Assembly (NCBI GenBank): GCA_017577485.1 | Contig: PKRI01000001.1 | Coordinates: 1-64,000, forward strand | Reading direction: 5' to 3' | Source of the DNA: Bacillota bacterium | GTDB lineage: Bacteria; Bacillota; Sulfobacillia; Thermaerobacterales; RSA17 | Length of the DNA stretch: 64,000 bases | Shown here: positions 55,033 to 63,023 of the stretch, in pieces | Numbering within the stretch: the stretch's first letter is position 1 | Layout of the letters: every line of letters begins with the position of its first letter | Translations under genes and position numbers: made by a program | Notes under the pieces: generated by a model | Told to the model about the DNA's origin: nothing | The model's database searches: none | Seen by the model: the letters and a program-made list of their open reading frames with translations, nothing else

Positions 55033-55299
55033 ATGCCCAACACCCGGTCCGCCGAGAAGCGGCTCCGCCAGACGCGGGTGCGGACCCTGCGCAACCGCAT
55101 CTACAAGTCGCGGGTCAAGACCTTCATCCGGCGGTTCGAAGAGGCGCTGGCCGAGGGTGACCGCGAGCGCGCCGCGGAACTGCTGCGGAAGGCCTCCTCC
55201 GTCATCGACAAGGCGGCCAAGAAGGGCGTGATCCACGCCAACGCCGCCGCCCGTCGCAAGTCCCGACTCTACCGCCTCTTCAACGGCAGCGCCGCGTGA
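55033..55299 (+). CDS. rpsT: 30S ribosomal protein S20
   Basis: 88 residues from ATG 55033; GGGAGG at 55019-55024 gives an 8-base gap, and the earlier GTG 55024 lies in the ribosome site. The protein is basic and helical: SAEKRLRQTRVRTLRNRIYKSRVKTFIRRF, then KASSVIDKAAKKGVIHANAAARRKSRL, the S20 signature. Transcribed opposite to holA as in other Firmicutes. Its last 20 bases overlap the end of holA. Confidence 0.96.
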   Translation: MPNTRSAEKRLRQTRVRTLRNRIYKSRVKTFIRRFEEALAEGDRERAAELLRKASSVIDKAAKKGVIHANAAARRKSRLYRLFNGSAA

Positions 55300-56314
55300 G
55301 CGGGCGCAGCTGACGGGTCGCAAGCCGCGTGACCAGCAGGTCCAGCGCGGCTTCGTCGTTTTTGCGGCCGGTCTTGACGTCGGTTTCGGCCTCGACGCAG
55401 GCCATGAGGCCCTGGGCCAGGTCCCACGGCTCCCAGCGGCGGGCCTGCTGCAGCGACTTCTTCACCACGTAGGGATGCAGGCGCAGGCGCTTCTGCAGGT
55501 CGTCGGCGCCCCAGCCGCGGTCGGCCAGCAGGCGCACCTGCAGCAGCGTGCGCATCTGCCGGGTCAGGGCCGCCAGCACCCGCAGGGGCGGCTCGCCGGT
55601 CTCCAGCAGCAGCGGCACCTGCCGGGCGGCGTCGGCCGCCCTGCCCTCGGCCACGGCGTCCAGCAGGTCGAAGATCCGGGCGGGAGCGGCGGCGCTGGCC
55701 ACGGCCCGTACGTGTTCTTCGCCGACCACGGCCCCCTGGCCGGCATAGTCCATGGCCTTGGCCAGTTCCGAGTCCAGGCGGCCGAGGTCGGTGCCCACCA
55801 GCGCCACCAGCAGCAGGGCGGCCGGCCGCGTGATGCGCCCGCCCAGCTCCTGGGCCCGGCGCTGGACCCAATCGGGCGCTTCCTTGGGCCCGGGAGCCCG
55901 GCAGTGGACCACCTGCCCCGCCTGCTCCAGAACCCGGACGGCCTTCAGGCGCCGGTCGGGCTCCGCCGCCACGAACACCAGCGTGGTCGACGGCGTCGGA
56001 TCGGCGGCGTAGGCCTCCAGGTCCGCCAGGTCGCCGGCGCCCAGGCTCCCCCTGCCGCCGCCCAGCCACGGGTCGGCGGCGGCCACCACGACGCGGCGCG
56101 GCCCGAACATGGGCAGTTGCCGGGCGGCCTCCAGCACCGCCTGCAGGCTGTGATCGGCGGCGTCGAAGACCTGGACGTTGAGGGTCGGCTCGCCGGCCAG
56201 CGACCGCAGCCGGTCCAGGAAGGACCGGACCAGATAACCCTCGGTCCCGGTGACCAGGTAAAGGGGCGCCGGTTCGCCCCGCTCCAGGCGGCGGACAGCC
56301 TCGTGATACTCCAT
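55280..56314 (-). CDS. holA: DNA polymerase III subunit delta
   Basis: Clamp-loader delta subunit, 344 residues. The N-terminal domain has PLYLVTGTEGYLVRSFLDRLR and VQVFDAADHSLQAVLEAARQLPMFGPRRVVVAA. The middle has TTLVFVAAEPDRRLKA and the C-terminal collar domain has EPPLRVLAALTRQMRTLLQVRLL and KKSLQQARRW. ATG 56314 follows GGGAGG closely. The upstream comEC frame remains open across the first 370 bases of this gene. Confidence 0.92.
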   Translation of the reverse strand: MEYHEAVRRLERGEPAPLYLVTGTEGYLVRSFLDRLRSLAGEPTLNVQVFDAADHSLQAVLEAARQLPMFGPRRVVVAAADPWLGGGRGSLGAGDLADLEAYAADPTPSTTLVFVAAEPDRRLKAVRVLEQAGQVVHCRAPGPKEAPDWVQRRAQELGGRITRPAALLLVALVGTDLGRLDSELAKAMDYAGQGAVVGEEHVRAVASAAAPARIFDLLDAVAEGRAADAARQVPLLLETGEPPLRVLAALTRQMRTLLQVRLLADRGWGADDLQKRLRLHPYVVKKSLQQARRWEPWDLAQGLMACVEAETDVKTGRKNDEAALDLLVTRLATRQLRPLTRRCR

Positions 56315-58740
56315 GCTTCCTCCCTTCGCCCGGCGTCGCCGCGGTCCTGGCCGGCCGGCAGCCGGAACCGGCGGGGACCGTCGGGGCCGTAGTACGTGAC
56401 GTCGAGGCCGCGGGGACCGAGGCGCATCCAGACGGCGCCGTGCAGGTCGGTGCGCACGACGACGGACCCGGCGTCATGGAGGCGCTGGAGCACGGGCCCA
56501 TGGGGATGCCCGTAGCCGTTGCGGCGGCCCACCGAGATCACCGCCACCCGGGGACGGACCTGCGCCAGCCACGCCGCCGAGGTGGAGGTGTCGCTGCCGT
56601 GGTGGGCCACCTTCAGCACGTCGGCCTGCAGGGAAAGGCCGGCCTCCAGCAGCGACGCCTCGGCCGCCGCCTCGATGTCGCCCGCCAGCAGCACGCGCCA
56701 GCCTGCCCAGTCCACCCGCAGCACCAGGGAGCGGTCGTTTTCGCTCCAGCCCGCCGCCAGGGCGCCGGCCGGCGGGCCCAGGACATGGACCGGCACGGGA
56801 CCCAACCGCAGGCGGTCGCCCCGCCCCGCCGCCAGGTGCGGCCTTCCACCGCCGGCGGCGGCTGACCACGCGCCGCCCACTGCGGGCAGCGCCGCGCCGT
56901 CCCCCTCGGGCGTCACCAGGAGCGCGCCGGGATACAGCCGGGCCAGCAGGTCCATGCCGCCGGCGTGGTCGGCATCGAAGTGGCTCACCGCCCACCAGTG
57001 AAGGCGCCGTACGCCCCGCGCCCGCAGGAAAGCGGCCAGTTCGCGGCCTGTGCGGCCCGTGTCCACCGCGGCCCAGGCACCGCCGGGGGCGCCGACGGCG
57101 ATGGCGTCGCCCTGGCCCACGTCCAGGAATACCACCTCCAGCCGGCGCGGCACCAGCGCCGCCGTACCCCACACCAGCAGCACCGCCAGCCCCAGGGCGG
57201 CTGCCAGCAGGCGGCGGGGCAGGCCAGGCTCCCGGCGGCGCAGCCGCTCGACGGGCGCCCGCCAGTCGCCGGCCCATCCCAACAGCCACGCGTAGTACAG
57301 GACGGCCCACCAGCCCGGCGGCGACGGGGCGCTCCACACGCCGCCGGCAGCCGCCAGCCACTGGCCGAGCCGGGCCACCAGCCACGCCGCCCCTTCCAGG
57401 GCCGGGATCAGGGGATCGGCGCAGGCCCGGCAGGCGGCGTCCAGCAGCGCCCAGGCGCCGCCTGCGCCCAGCAGCAGGGCAAAGGGCGGCAGCACGATCA
57501 CCGTGGCGGGGGCGCCCGCCCAGGCCAGGTGGCCGAAGGAAGCGGCCAGCAGCGGCGCCAGGGCCAGCTGGGCGGCGGTGCCTCCGGCCAGGCCCCTGGC
57601 GGCTCCCTGCAGGAAGCGGGGCACCCCGACCAGCAGCGCCTCCAGGCGCCCGGCCAGCAGAACCATGCCGGTGACGGCCAGGAAGGACATCCGGAAACTG
57701 AGGTCCAGGGCCGCCAGGGGGCGGGTGGCCAGGGCCCAGCACGCGGCCGCACCCAGCAGGTTGAGGGGGTCCACCGGCCGCCCCAGCAGCGGCGCGGCGC
57801 CCAGCAGCGCCGCGCCCACCGCCGCCCGGTTCACCGGCGCCCCGGCCCCCGCCAGGGCGGCGTACAGGGCTGCCCCGGCAGCCGTCAGGGCCCAGCGCGC
57901 CGGCCCGGCCAGGCCGCACCACGCAACCAGGCGGCCCAGGCCCGCGGCCACCAGGCCCACGTGCAGGCCCGACACCGCCAGCAGGTGGCTGACGCCGGCC
58001 TCCCGGAAGGCGTCCTCCAGGCCCTGGTCCAGGCCGCCGCGGGCGCCGAACAGCAGGGCCTCCAGCAGGCCCGCGGCCTCCGGCGGCAGCGCCTGCCGCA
58101 GCCGGGCCAGGCGCCGGTGACGCCAGGCGTCCAGGGCCCGCCGGGGTGACCAGGGTCCCGGCGTCACCTCCACCCGGCGGGCCTCCACCAGAACGCCCAC
58201 GTGCCGGGCATACCAGTATCGGCGCGCATCGAAGCCGTAGGGGTTGCGGGCGGCCCGCGGCGCCTCGGGCGCGGCGGCTGGAGTCACCGACGCCAGGTCG
58301 CCGGGCAGCGGCCAGCGGCCTGGATCCGGGGGACCACCGGGCCACTGGACGGCCACCCGGCCGCCCACGCCGGGCACCGACAGCAGCAGCCGCAGCCCCC
58401 GGGAGCTGCGCTCCACCGCCTGCACCCGGCCCTGGATGGGCAGCCCGCCGGGGAAGGCCTTCGCCAGGCTGGCCGGCGCCTGCTTGAGCCCGTCCAGAGC
58501 CAGGGCCGCCGCCGCCCCGCCGGCCAGCACCGCAGCCGCCGCCAGGATGGCGGCCGCCGCTGCGGCGCCCGGGCGCCGGTCCCTCACCAGCGGCGCTGCC
58601 AGCAGGATCACGCCCACCACCGCCCCCACCGGGTCGCCGGCAGCCAGCGCGGCGCCGGTAAACAGGCTGCAGCCCACGTGCCAGAGCGGGCGCCGGGCCG
58701 CCGCCGGCGGCAGGGCCGCCCGCGGGGCTGCGCCGTTCAC
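55945..58740 (-). CDS. comEC: DNA internalization competence protein ComEC/Rec2 (abnormally extended 3' end)
   Basis: Polytopic channel for DNA uptake, ORF of 931 residues. The N-terminal DUF4131-like region is followed by the Competence domain (GVSHLLAVSGLHVGLVAAGLGRL) with many helices. A metallo-beta-lactamase domain (VFLDVGQGDAIAV, VSHFDADHAGG, LKVAHHGSDTSTS) follows. The family-like part ends at about residue 800. The last 125 codons read holA in another frame and look meaningless, so the true gene may end near 56320 with a lost stop or an indel. The GTG start overlaps comEA by GTGA. Confidence 0.88.
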   Translation of the reverse strand: MNGAAPRAALPPAAARRPLWHVGCSLFTGAALAAGDPVGAVVGVILLAAPLVRDRRPGAAAAAAILAAAAVLAGGAAAALALDGLKQAPASLAKAFPGGLPIQGRVQAVERSSRGLRLLLSVPGVGGRVAVQWPGGPPDPGRWPLPGDLASVTPAAAPEAPRAARNPYGFDARRYWYARHVGVLVEARRVEVTPGPWSPRRALDAWRHRRLARLRQALPPEAAGLLEALLFGARGGLDQGLEDAFREAGVSHLLAVSGLHVGLVAAGLGRLVAWCGLAGPARWALTAAGAALYAALAGAGAPVNRAAVGAALLGAAPLLGRPVDPLNLLGAAACWALATRPLAALDLSFRMSFLAVTGMVLLAGRLEALLVGVPRFLQGAARGLAGGTAAQLALAPLLAASFGHLAWAGAPATVIVLPPFALLLGAGGAWALLDAACRACADPLIPALEGAAWLVARLGQWLAAAGGVWSAPSPPGWWAVLYYAWLLGWAGDWRAPVERLRRREPGLPRRLLAAALGLAVLLVWGTAALVPRRLEVVFLDVGQGDAIAVGAPGGAWAAVDTGRTGRELAAFLRARGVRRLHWWAVSHFDADHAGGMDLLARLYPGALLVTPEGDGAALPAVGGAWSAAAGGGRPHLAAGRGDRLRLGPVPVHVLGPPAGALAAGWSENDRSLVLRVDWAGWRVLLAGDIEAAAEASLLEAGLSLQADVLKVAHHGSDTSTSAAWLAQVRPRVAVISVGRRNGYGHPHGPVLQRLHDAGSVVVRTDLHGAVWMRLGPRGLDVTYYGPDGPRRFRLPAGQDRGDAGRREEAWSITRLSAAWSGANRRPFTWSPGPRVIWSGPSWTGCGRWPASRPSTSRSSTPPITACRRCWRPPGNCPCSGRAASWWPPPTRGWAAAGGAWAPATWRTWRPTPPIRRRRPRWCSWRRSPTGA

Positions 58741-59447
58741 GGGACCACGACGTAGGGCCGCAGCCGCTCCAGCACCTTCGGCCCGATGCCGGACACGGCC
58801 AGCAGGTCGTCCACGGTGCGAAACGGCCCGTGGCGCTGCCGGTAGTCCACGATGCGCTGCGCCAGCACCGGCCCGATGCCCGGCAGGCGCTCCAGTTCGG
58901 AAGGCCCGGCGCGGTTGATGTCCACCGGCCGCACGGCGGCGTCACCGCCGGGCGGCGCCGCGCCCGCATTCTCCTGCTGGAAGCCTGCGGCCTGCTGGAA
59001 ACCTGCGGCGCCGTGCTCGGCCACCTCGGCGCGCGATGGGATGTACAGGCGGGAGCCGTCCACCACCGGCGCCGCCAGGTTGACGGCGTCGACGGCGGCA
59101 TCGTCGGTGGGCCCGCCGGCGGCATTCACGGCGTCGATGGCCCGGGCCCCGGCGGGCAGGCGGTACACGCCGGGCTCCCGCACCGACCCGGCCACGTGGA
59201 CCAGCACCTCCGGGGCGTCCCCAGCCCGGGTCTCGCCGGCATCTCCCCCGGCTTCGCCCGAAACGGCGCCACTCCCGGCCGTCGGGCTGGGGGAAGCGCC
59301 GCCTACCTCCACGCCTTCCGCGCCGGCCTTACCGGGATCCGCCGCTCCCGTGGCCGCCACCCGCCCGGCCAGCAGCCAGCCCGCACCCGCCAGGGCCAGC
59401 ACCGCCAGCGCCGCCGCCAGCGACCGCTCCTCCCGGCTCCAAAACAT
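58737..59447 (-). CDS. comEA: Competence protein ComEA (helix-hairpin-helix DNA receptor)
   Basis: Membrane-anchored DNA-binding protein, 236 residues. A TM anchor (about 10-30) and an Ala/Gly/Ser linker precede an SLBB domain (about 80-135, VLVHVAGSVREPGVYRLPAGARAIDAVNAAGG). A duplicated AAGFQQ follows, then the tandem helix-hairpin-helix domain (about 170-236, VDINRAGPSELERLPGIGPVLAQRI). Together with ComEC it forms the DNA uptake machinery. The ribosome site AGGGGG lies in a hairpin next to ATG 59447. Confidence 0.93.
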   Translation of the reverse strand: MFWSREERSLAAALAVLALAGAGWLLAGRVAATGAADPGKAGAEGVEVGGASPSPTAGSGAVSGEAGGDAGETRAGDAPEVLVHVAGSVREPGVYRLPAGARAIDAVNAAGGPTDDAAVDAVNLAAPVVDGSRLYIPSRAEVAEHGAAGFQQAAGFQQENAGAAPPGGDAAVRPVDINRAGPSELERLPGIGPVLAQRIVDYRQRHGPFRTVDDLLAVSGIGPKVLERLRPYVVVP

Positions 59448-59473
59448 GACCCGACCCCCTGCGGGATCGGGTC
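59448..59473 (-). promoter_or_regulatory. Hairpin covering the comEA ribosome site
   Basis: GACCCGA-CCC and GGG-a-TCGGGTC (59448-59457 with 59463-59473) pair immediately upstream of the comEA ATG. The stem contains the G-rich ribosome site. It could limit translation initiation until opened. Confidence 0.45.
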
Positions 59474-59543
59474 ACGCATCCATGCGGGGATTTCGACGCC
59501 GGAATGCCAGGTCCTGCCAGGTGAACCGTGCGGGGAGCGGCGC

Positions 59544-59633
59544 CTACATCAACAGCAGGACCGTCGCCGCCGCGGCCGCCGCGTACAGCCACAGCCACCG
59601 GTCGGACGAGCAGGTGAAAAGCCTCTTGAGCAT
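59544..59633 (-). CDS. Small membrane peptide, 29 residues
   Basis: ATG 59633 to TAG 59544, with a strong GGAGG (59643-59647) 9 bases upstream. The peptide has a short basic N-terminus (MLKRLFTCSSDR). It is followed by a single hydrophobic helix (WLWLYAAAAAATVLLLM). Nothing else fills the 258-base gap between leuS and comEA. I do not know the family. The ribosome site, the charge pattern and the GC-rich third positions argue that it is translated. Confidence 0.55.
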   Translation of the reverse strand: MLKRLFTCSSDRWLWLYAAAAAATVLLLM

Positions 59634-59705
59634 GGCGGCATTCCTCCCCCAAAGACCTGCGTCCACTGCCTTGATGGCGTCTTCACGCCGCGGCCGGCCG
59701 CCCCC

Positions 59706-62201
59706 TCAGGATCCCGCCGCCGTCACCACGTTGACCAGGCGGTCAGGGATCACCACCACCCGGGCGGCCTGGCGGCCGTCCAGCAGCGCCCGGACCCGCT
59801 CGTTCTCCAGGGCCAGGCGCCGCAGTTCCTCCTCGCCGGTGCCGGCGGGCACGGTAATGCGGTCGCGCACCTTGCCGTTGACCTGCAGCACCACCGTGAC
59901 CACCTCGTCGCGGGCGATCTCGGGATCGTAGGAGGGCCACCGCTGCAGGTGCACGCTCTCCGTACGCCCCATCTGCTCCCACAGCTCTTCGGCCAGGTGG
60001 GGCGCGAAGGGCGCCAGCATCCGCACCAGCGCGTCGGCCGCCTCATCCCACACGTCCCGGTCCTGCCGCGCGGCCGGCAGCTGGTCGGCGTAGTCCTGCA
60101 GGTCGTTGACGAAGCTCATCAGGGCGCTGACCGCCGTGTTGAACTGCCAGCGCCGGTCGATGTCGTCGGTGACCTTGCGGATGGTCTGGTGCAGCCGCCG
60201 CCGGATGCGCTGGGCCGCCTCCCGGTCGGCACCGGATTCGGCGGTGCCCATGCCGTCCCGCCCGGCCCGGTAGCGCTGCATCAGCCGCCAGATTTTCTGC
60301 AGGAAGCGGTGCACGCCGGCGATGCCGCCGTCGGACCATTCGAAGTCGTTTTCGGGCGGCGCCGCGAACAGGATGTAGACGCGGCCGGTGTCGGCCCCGT
60401 AGTTGCTGACCACTTCCTCGATGCTGACCACGTTGCCCTTGGACTTGGACATCTTGGCCCCGCCCATGACCACCATGCCGTTGGTGAACAGCCGCTGGAA
60501 GGGCTCCGGCGACGGGACCAGGCCCTCGTCATAGAGCACCTTGGTGATGAAGCGCGAGTAGAGCAGGTGCAGGATGGCGTGCTCGATGCCGCCGATGTAC
60601 TGGTCCACCGGCAGCCAGTACCGCACCGCGTCCACGTCGAAGGGCCGGTGCTCGTCGCGGGCCGACGTGTAGCGGTAGTAGTACCAGGACGAGTCCACGA
60701 AGGTGTCCATGGTGTCGGTCTCGCGCCGGGCCGGCCCGCCGCACTGGGGACAGGTGGTGCGGACGAAGCCCTCATGCCTGGCCAGCGGCGAGCCGCCCTC
60801 GCCGGTGAACTCCACGTCGTCGGGCAGCAGCACCGGCAGGTCCTTTTCCGGCACCGGCACGGTGCCGCAGCGGTCGCAGTACACGATGGGGATGGGCGCC
60901 CCCCAGTACCGCTGCCGCGAGATCAGCCAGTCCCGCAGGCGGTAGGTGACGCGCCGCCGGCCCAGGCCCTGCTGCTCCAGCCAGTCGGCCATGCGCTCCC
61001 GGGCCGTGGCGCTGTCCAGCCCGTTGAACTGGCCGGAATTGACCATGGTCCCCTCGCCGGCGTAAGCCTCGGTCATGGTGCCCGGGTCGAGGGTCTCGCC
61101 CGGCGGCTGGACCACCACCCGGATGGGCAGCCCGTACTGCCGGGCGAACTCGAAGTCGCGCTGGTCGTGGGCCGGCACCGCCTGGATGGCGCCGGTGCCG
61201 TAGTCCATCAGCACGTAATCGGCGGTCCAGATGGGGATCTTCTCGCCGGTGGCCGGGTTGACGGCGTAGCGGCCGGTGAAGACGCCCTGCTTGGTGTTGA
61301 GGGTGGTGCGCATCCGCTGGGTCATGTGGCTCATGCGCTCCACGAAGGCGCGCACCTCGGCCTCCTGGGGCGTCCCCCGGGCCAGCTCCAGCGTCAGCGG
61401 GTGCTCCGGCGCCAGCACCATAAAGGTGGCGCCGAAGATGGTGTCGTGGCGGGTGGTGAACACCTTGATGGCGCCGTCGCGGCCCGCCAGGGGGAAGTCG
61501 ATCTCGCACCCGTGGCTGCGGCCGATCCAGTTGGCCTGCATGGTCTTGACCCGCTCCGGCCAGCCGTCCAGGAGCTTCAGGTCGTCCAGCAGGCGGTCGG
61601 CGTAGGCGGTGATGCGGAAGCACCACTGCTCCAGGTCCCGCATCTGGACCTCGGACTCACAGCGCCAGCAGCGGCCCTCTTCCACCTGCTCGTTGGCCAG
61701 CACCGTCTGGCAGCGGGGGCACCAGTTGACCGGCGCCTTCCGCCGGTAGGCCAGGCCCTTCTTGTAGAGCAGCAGGAACAGCCACTGGGTCCACTTGTAG
61801 TAGCCGGGGTGCGAGCAGGCCACTTCCCGCCGCCAGTCATAGGAGTAGCCCATCCGCCGCATCTGGGCGCGGATGGTGTCGATGTTGGCGTAGGTGGACA
61901 CGGCCGGGTGAATGCCGTGCTCGATGGCGTAGTTCTCGGCCGGCATGCCGAAGGAGTCCCAGCCCATGGGGTGCAGCACCTGGTAGCCGTTCATGCGCTT
62001 GAAACGGGCGATCAGGTCGCCGATGGAGTAGACCCGGGTGTGGCCGATGTGCAGCGCCCCCGACGGGTACGGGTACATCTCCAGGCAGTAGAACTTGGGC
62101 CGGGAGGGGTCGGGCTCCACGTCGTAGAGCCGCTGTTCCTCCCAGCGGCGCTGCCACTTCTGCTCCACGGCCGCAGCGTTGTAGCGATCCTCCATGGACA
62201 C
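59706..62201 (-). CDS. leuS: Leucyl-tRNA synthetase
   Basis: Class I synthetase, about 831 residues from GTG 62201; ATG 62195 is two codons later, and a G-rich site near 62215 fits the GTG better. The HIGH motif is YPSGALHIGHTR and KMSKS is GAKMSKSKGN. The CP1 editing domain has FTTRHDTIFGATF and MDYGTGAIQAVPAHDQRDFEF. The zinc ribbons CPRC/CWRC and CDRC/CPQC are intact. The C-terminal domain ends GKVRDRITVPAGT and on. Preceded by a T-box leader with a tRNA gene inside it. Confidence 0.97.
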   Translation of the reverse strand: MSMEDRYNAAAVEQKWQRRWEEQRLYDVEPDPSRPKFYCLEMYPYPSGALHIGHTRVYSIGDLIARFKRMNGYQVLHPMGWDSFGMPAENYAIEHGIHPAVSTYANIDTIRAQMRRMGYSYDWRREVACSHPGYYKWTQWLFLLLYKKGLAYRRKAPVNWCPRCQTVLANEQVEEGRCWRCESEVQMRDLEQWCFRITAYADRLLDDLKLLDGWPERVKTMQANWIGRSHGCEIDFPLAGRDGAIKVFTTRHDTIFGATFMVLAPEHPLTLELARGTPQEAEVRAFVERMSHMTQRMRTTLNTKQGVFTGRYAVNPATGEKIPIWTADYVLMDYGTGAIQAVPAHDQRDFEFARQYGLPIRVVVQPPGETLDPGTMTEAYAGEGTMVNSGQFNGLDSATARERMADWLEQQGLGRRRVTYRLRDWLISRQRYWGAPIPIVYCDRCGTVPVPEKDLPVLLPDDVEFTGEGGSPLARHEGFVRTTCPQCGGPARRETDTMDTFVDSSWYYYRYTSARDEHRPFDVDAVRYWLPVDQYIGGIEHAILHLLYSRFITKVLYDEGLVPSPEPFQRLFTNGMVVMGGAKMSKSKGNVVSIEEVVSNYGADTGRVYILFAAPPENDFEWSDGGIAGVHRFLQKIWRLMQRYRAGRDGMGTAESGADREAAQRIRRRLHQTIRKVTDDIDRRWQFNTAVSALMSFVNDLQDYADQLPAARQDRDVWDEAADALVRMLAPFAPHLAEELWEQMGRTESVHLQRWPSYDPEIARDEVVTVVLQVNGKVRDRITVPAGTGEEELRRLALENERVRALLDGRQAARVVVIPDRLVNVVTAAGS

Positions 62202-62255
62202 CGAACGCGCACCCCCCAGCTCGGGCCGTCGCGGGACCCCACGGCCCCTGAAGCC

Positions 62256-62295
62256 CCTCAAACAGAGGCTCCCCCGCCTCAGGGACGGGGGAGCC
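62256..62295 (-). terminator. T-box terminator of the leuS leader
   Basis: A perfect 9-base stem GGCTCCCCC/GGGGGAGCC (62267-62275, 62287-62295) is followed on the minus strand by TCTGTTTGA. Its upstream arm overlaps the antiterminator. Confidence 0.85.
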
Positions 62296-62325
62296 CGCGG
62301 TACCACCCTAATTGATAAAGCACTG

Positions 62326-62398
62326 TGGAGCGGATGGGATTCGAACCCACGACCTCGTGAATGCCATTCACGCGCTCTCCCAACTGAGCTACCGCCCC
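62326..62398 (-). tRNA. tRNA-Ala (anticodon GGC)
   Basis: A 73-base cloverleaf. The acceptor GGGGCGG/CCGCTCC carries the alanine identity pair G3-U70. The D-arm is GCTCAGTTGGGAGAGC, the anticodon stem CGTGA/TCACG with loop ATGGCAT gives anticodon GGC, the variable loop is AGGTC, and the T-arm is GTGGG-TTCGAAT-CCCAT. The discriminator is A; CCA is not encoded. It sits inside the leuS T-box leader, so its 5' and 3' processing would cut that leader. Confidence 0.97.
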
Positions 62399-62606
62399 AC
62401 GGAAAACGCTCTATCCACTCGGCGCCTTAACGCGGCGTACACGGGACCGGCTAGGCCGCCTGCCGGCTTCACCGGACCGCCTCCCGGGCGAGTTCGGCGG
62501 CCTCAAGGTCCCGGTTCGCACCGGCCACCGGGTCGCTGGCACCATCGACCGCCTACTGCTCCCGTTCTTCGGCTTGGCGTCGGGATGGATTTGAACAGCG
62601 CCGCTA

Positions 62607-62636
62607 ATTATACGCAAGGGGACGCGGCATCGTCAA
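62607..62636 (-). promoter_or_regulatory. Strong promoter of the tRNA-Ala/leuS leader
   Basis: On the minus strand TTGACG (62631-62636), 18-base spacer, perfect TATAAT (62607-62612). It begins just 20 bases downstream of the rsfS end and is the only clear promoter before the T-box Stem I. No separate promoter is visible between Stem I and the tRNA. Confidence 0.8.
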
Positions 62637-62655
62637 CAGCACCGGCCGGGCGGGG

Positions 62656-63009
62656 TCACGAGGGGGCCTGCTCCAGTTCCACGCGGCGGGCATCGCCCCA
62701 CAGGCGCTCCAGCCCGTAGTAATCGCGCTGCTCAGGGTTCATCACGTGGACGACCACGTCGCCGAAGTCCAGCAGCACCCAGCGCCCGTCGGTGTAGCCC
62801 TCGACTCCCAGCGGCTTGAAGCCGCGGGCCTCCAGTTCCTCCAGCACGTGGTCCACGATGGCCTTCACCTGGATGGGGTTGGCGCCGCTGGCGATGACGA
62901 AATAATCGGTGACGACCGTCAGGTCGCCCACCTCGAGCACAACGACGTCAGCCGCCTTCTTGTCGGCGGCGGCCGTCGCCGCCAGCACCGCCTTCTGGTG
63001 TGCATCCAA
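62656..63009 (-). CDS. rsfS: Ribosomal silencing factor RsfS
   Basis: Binds L14 and blocks subunit joining in stationary phase, 117 residues. It shows KKAADVVVLEVGDLTVVTDYFVIASGANPIQVKAI and VEGYTDGRWVLLDFGDVVVHVMNPEQRDYYGLERLW, the family core. The start is TTG 63009 with AGGGAGA about 9 bases upstream. It directly follows the LCP gene; it is yqeL of the Bacillus cluster. Confidence 0.95.
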   Translation of the reverse strand: MDAHQKAVLAATAAADKKAADVVVLEVGDLTVVTDYFVIASGANPIQVKAIVDHVLEELEARGFKPLGVEGYTDGRWVLLDFGDVVVHVMNPEQRDYYGLERLWGDARRVELEQAPS

Positions 63010-63023
63010 CGGGTCGCGTCTCC

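Larger units (their letters stand above)
62256..62600 (-). ncRNA. Leucine T-box leader of leuS, interrupted by a tRNA-Ala gene
   Basis: On the minus strand Stem I elements (GGAGCAGTAGGC, CCAGCGACCCGG, GGTGCGAACCGG) occupy about 62500-62570. The candidate specifier CTC (Leu) lies at 62489-62491 in GCCGAACTCGCC, the same GAA-NNN context as in the glyQ leader. A Stem III-like GCGTTAAGGCGC...GAGTGG ends near 62415. A full tRNA-Ala then intervenes (62326-62398). After it come the T-box AGGGTGGTACCGCGGG (62294-62309) with its antiterminator partner CCCGTCCCT, and the terminator. CTC matches the downstream leuS, so all parts plausibly belong to one leader. Confidence 0.82.

Noticed and set aside
62326..62398. 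tRNA-Ala as a chance inverted-repeat lookalike
   Set aside because: All stems, the G3-U70 pair, the T-loop TTCGAAT and a 7-base anticodon loop are intact, so it is a real tRNA.
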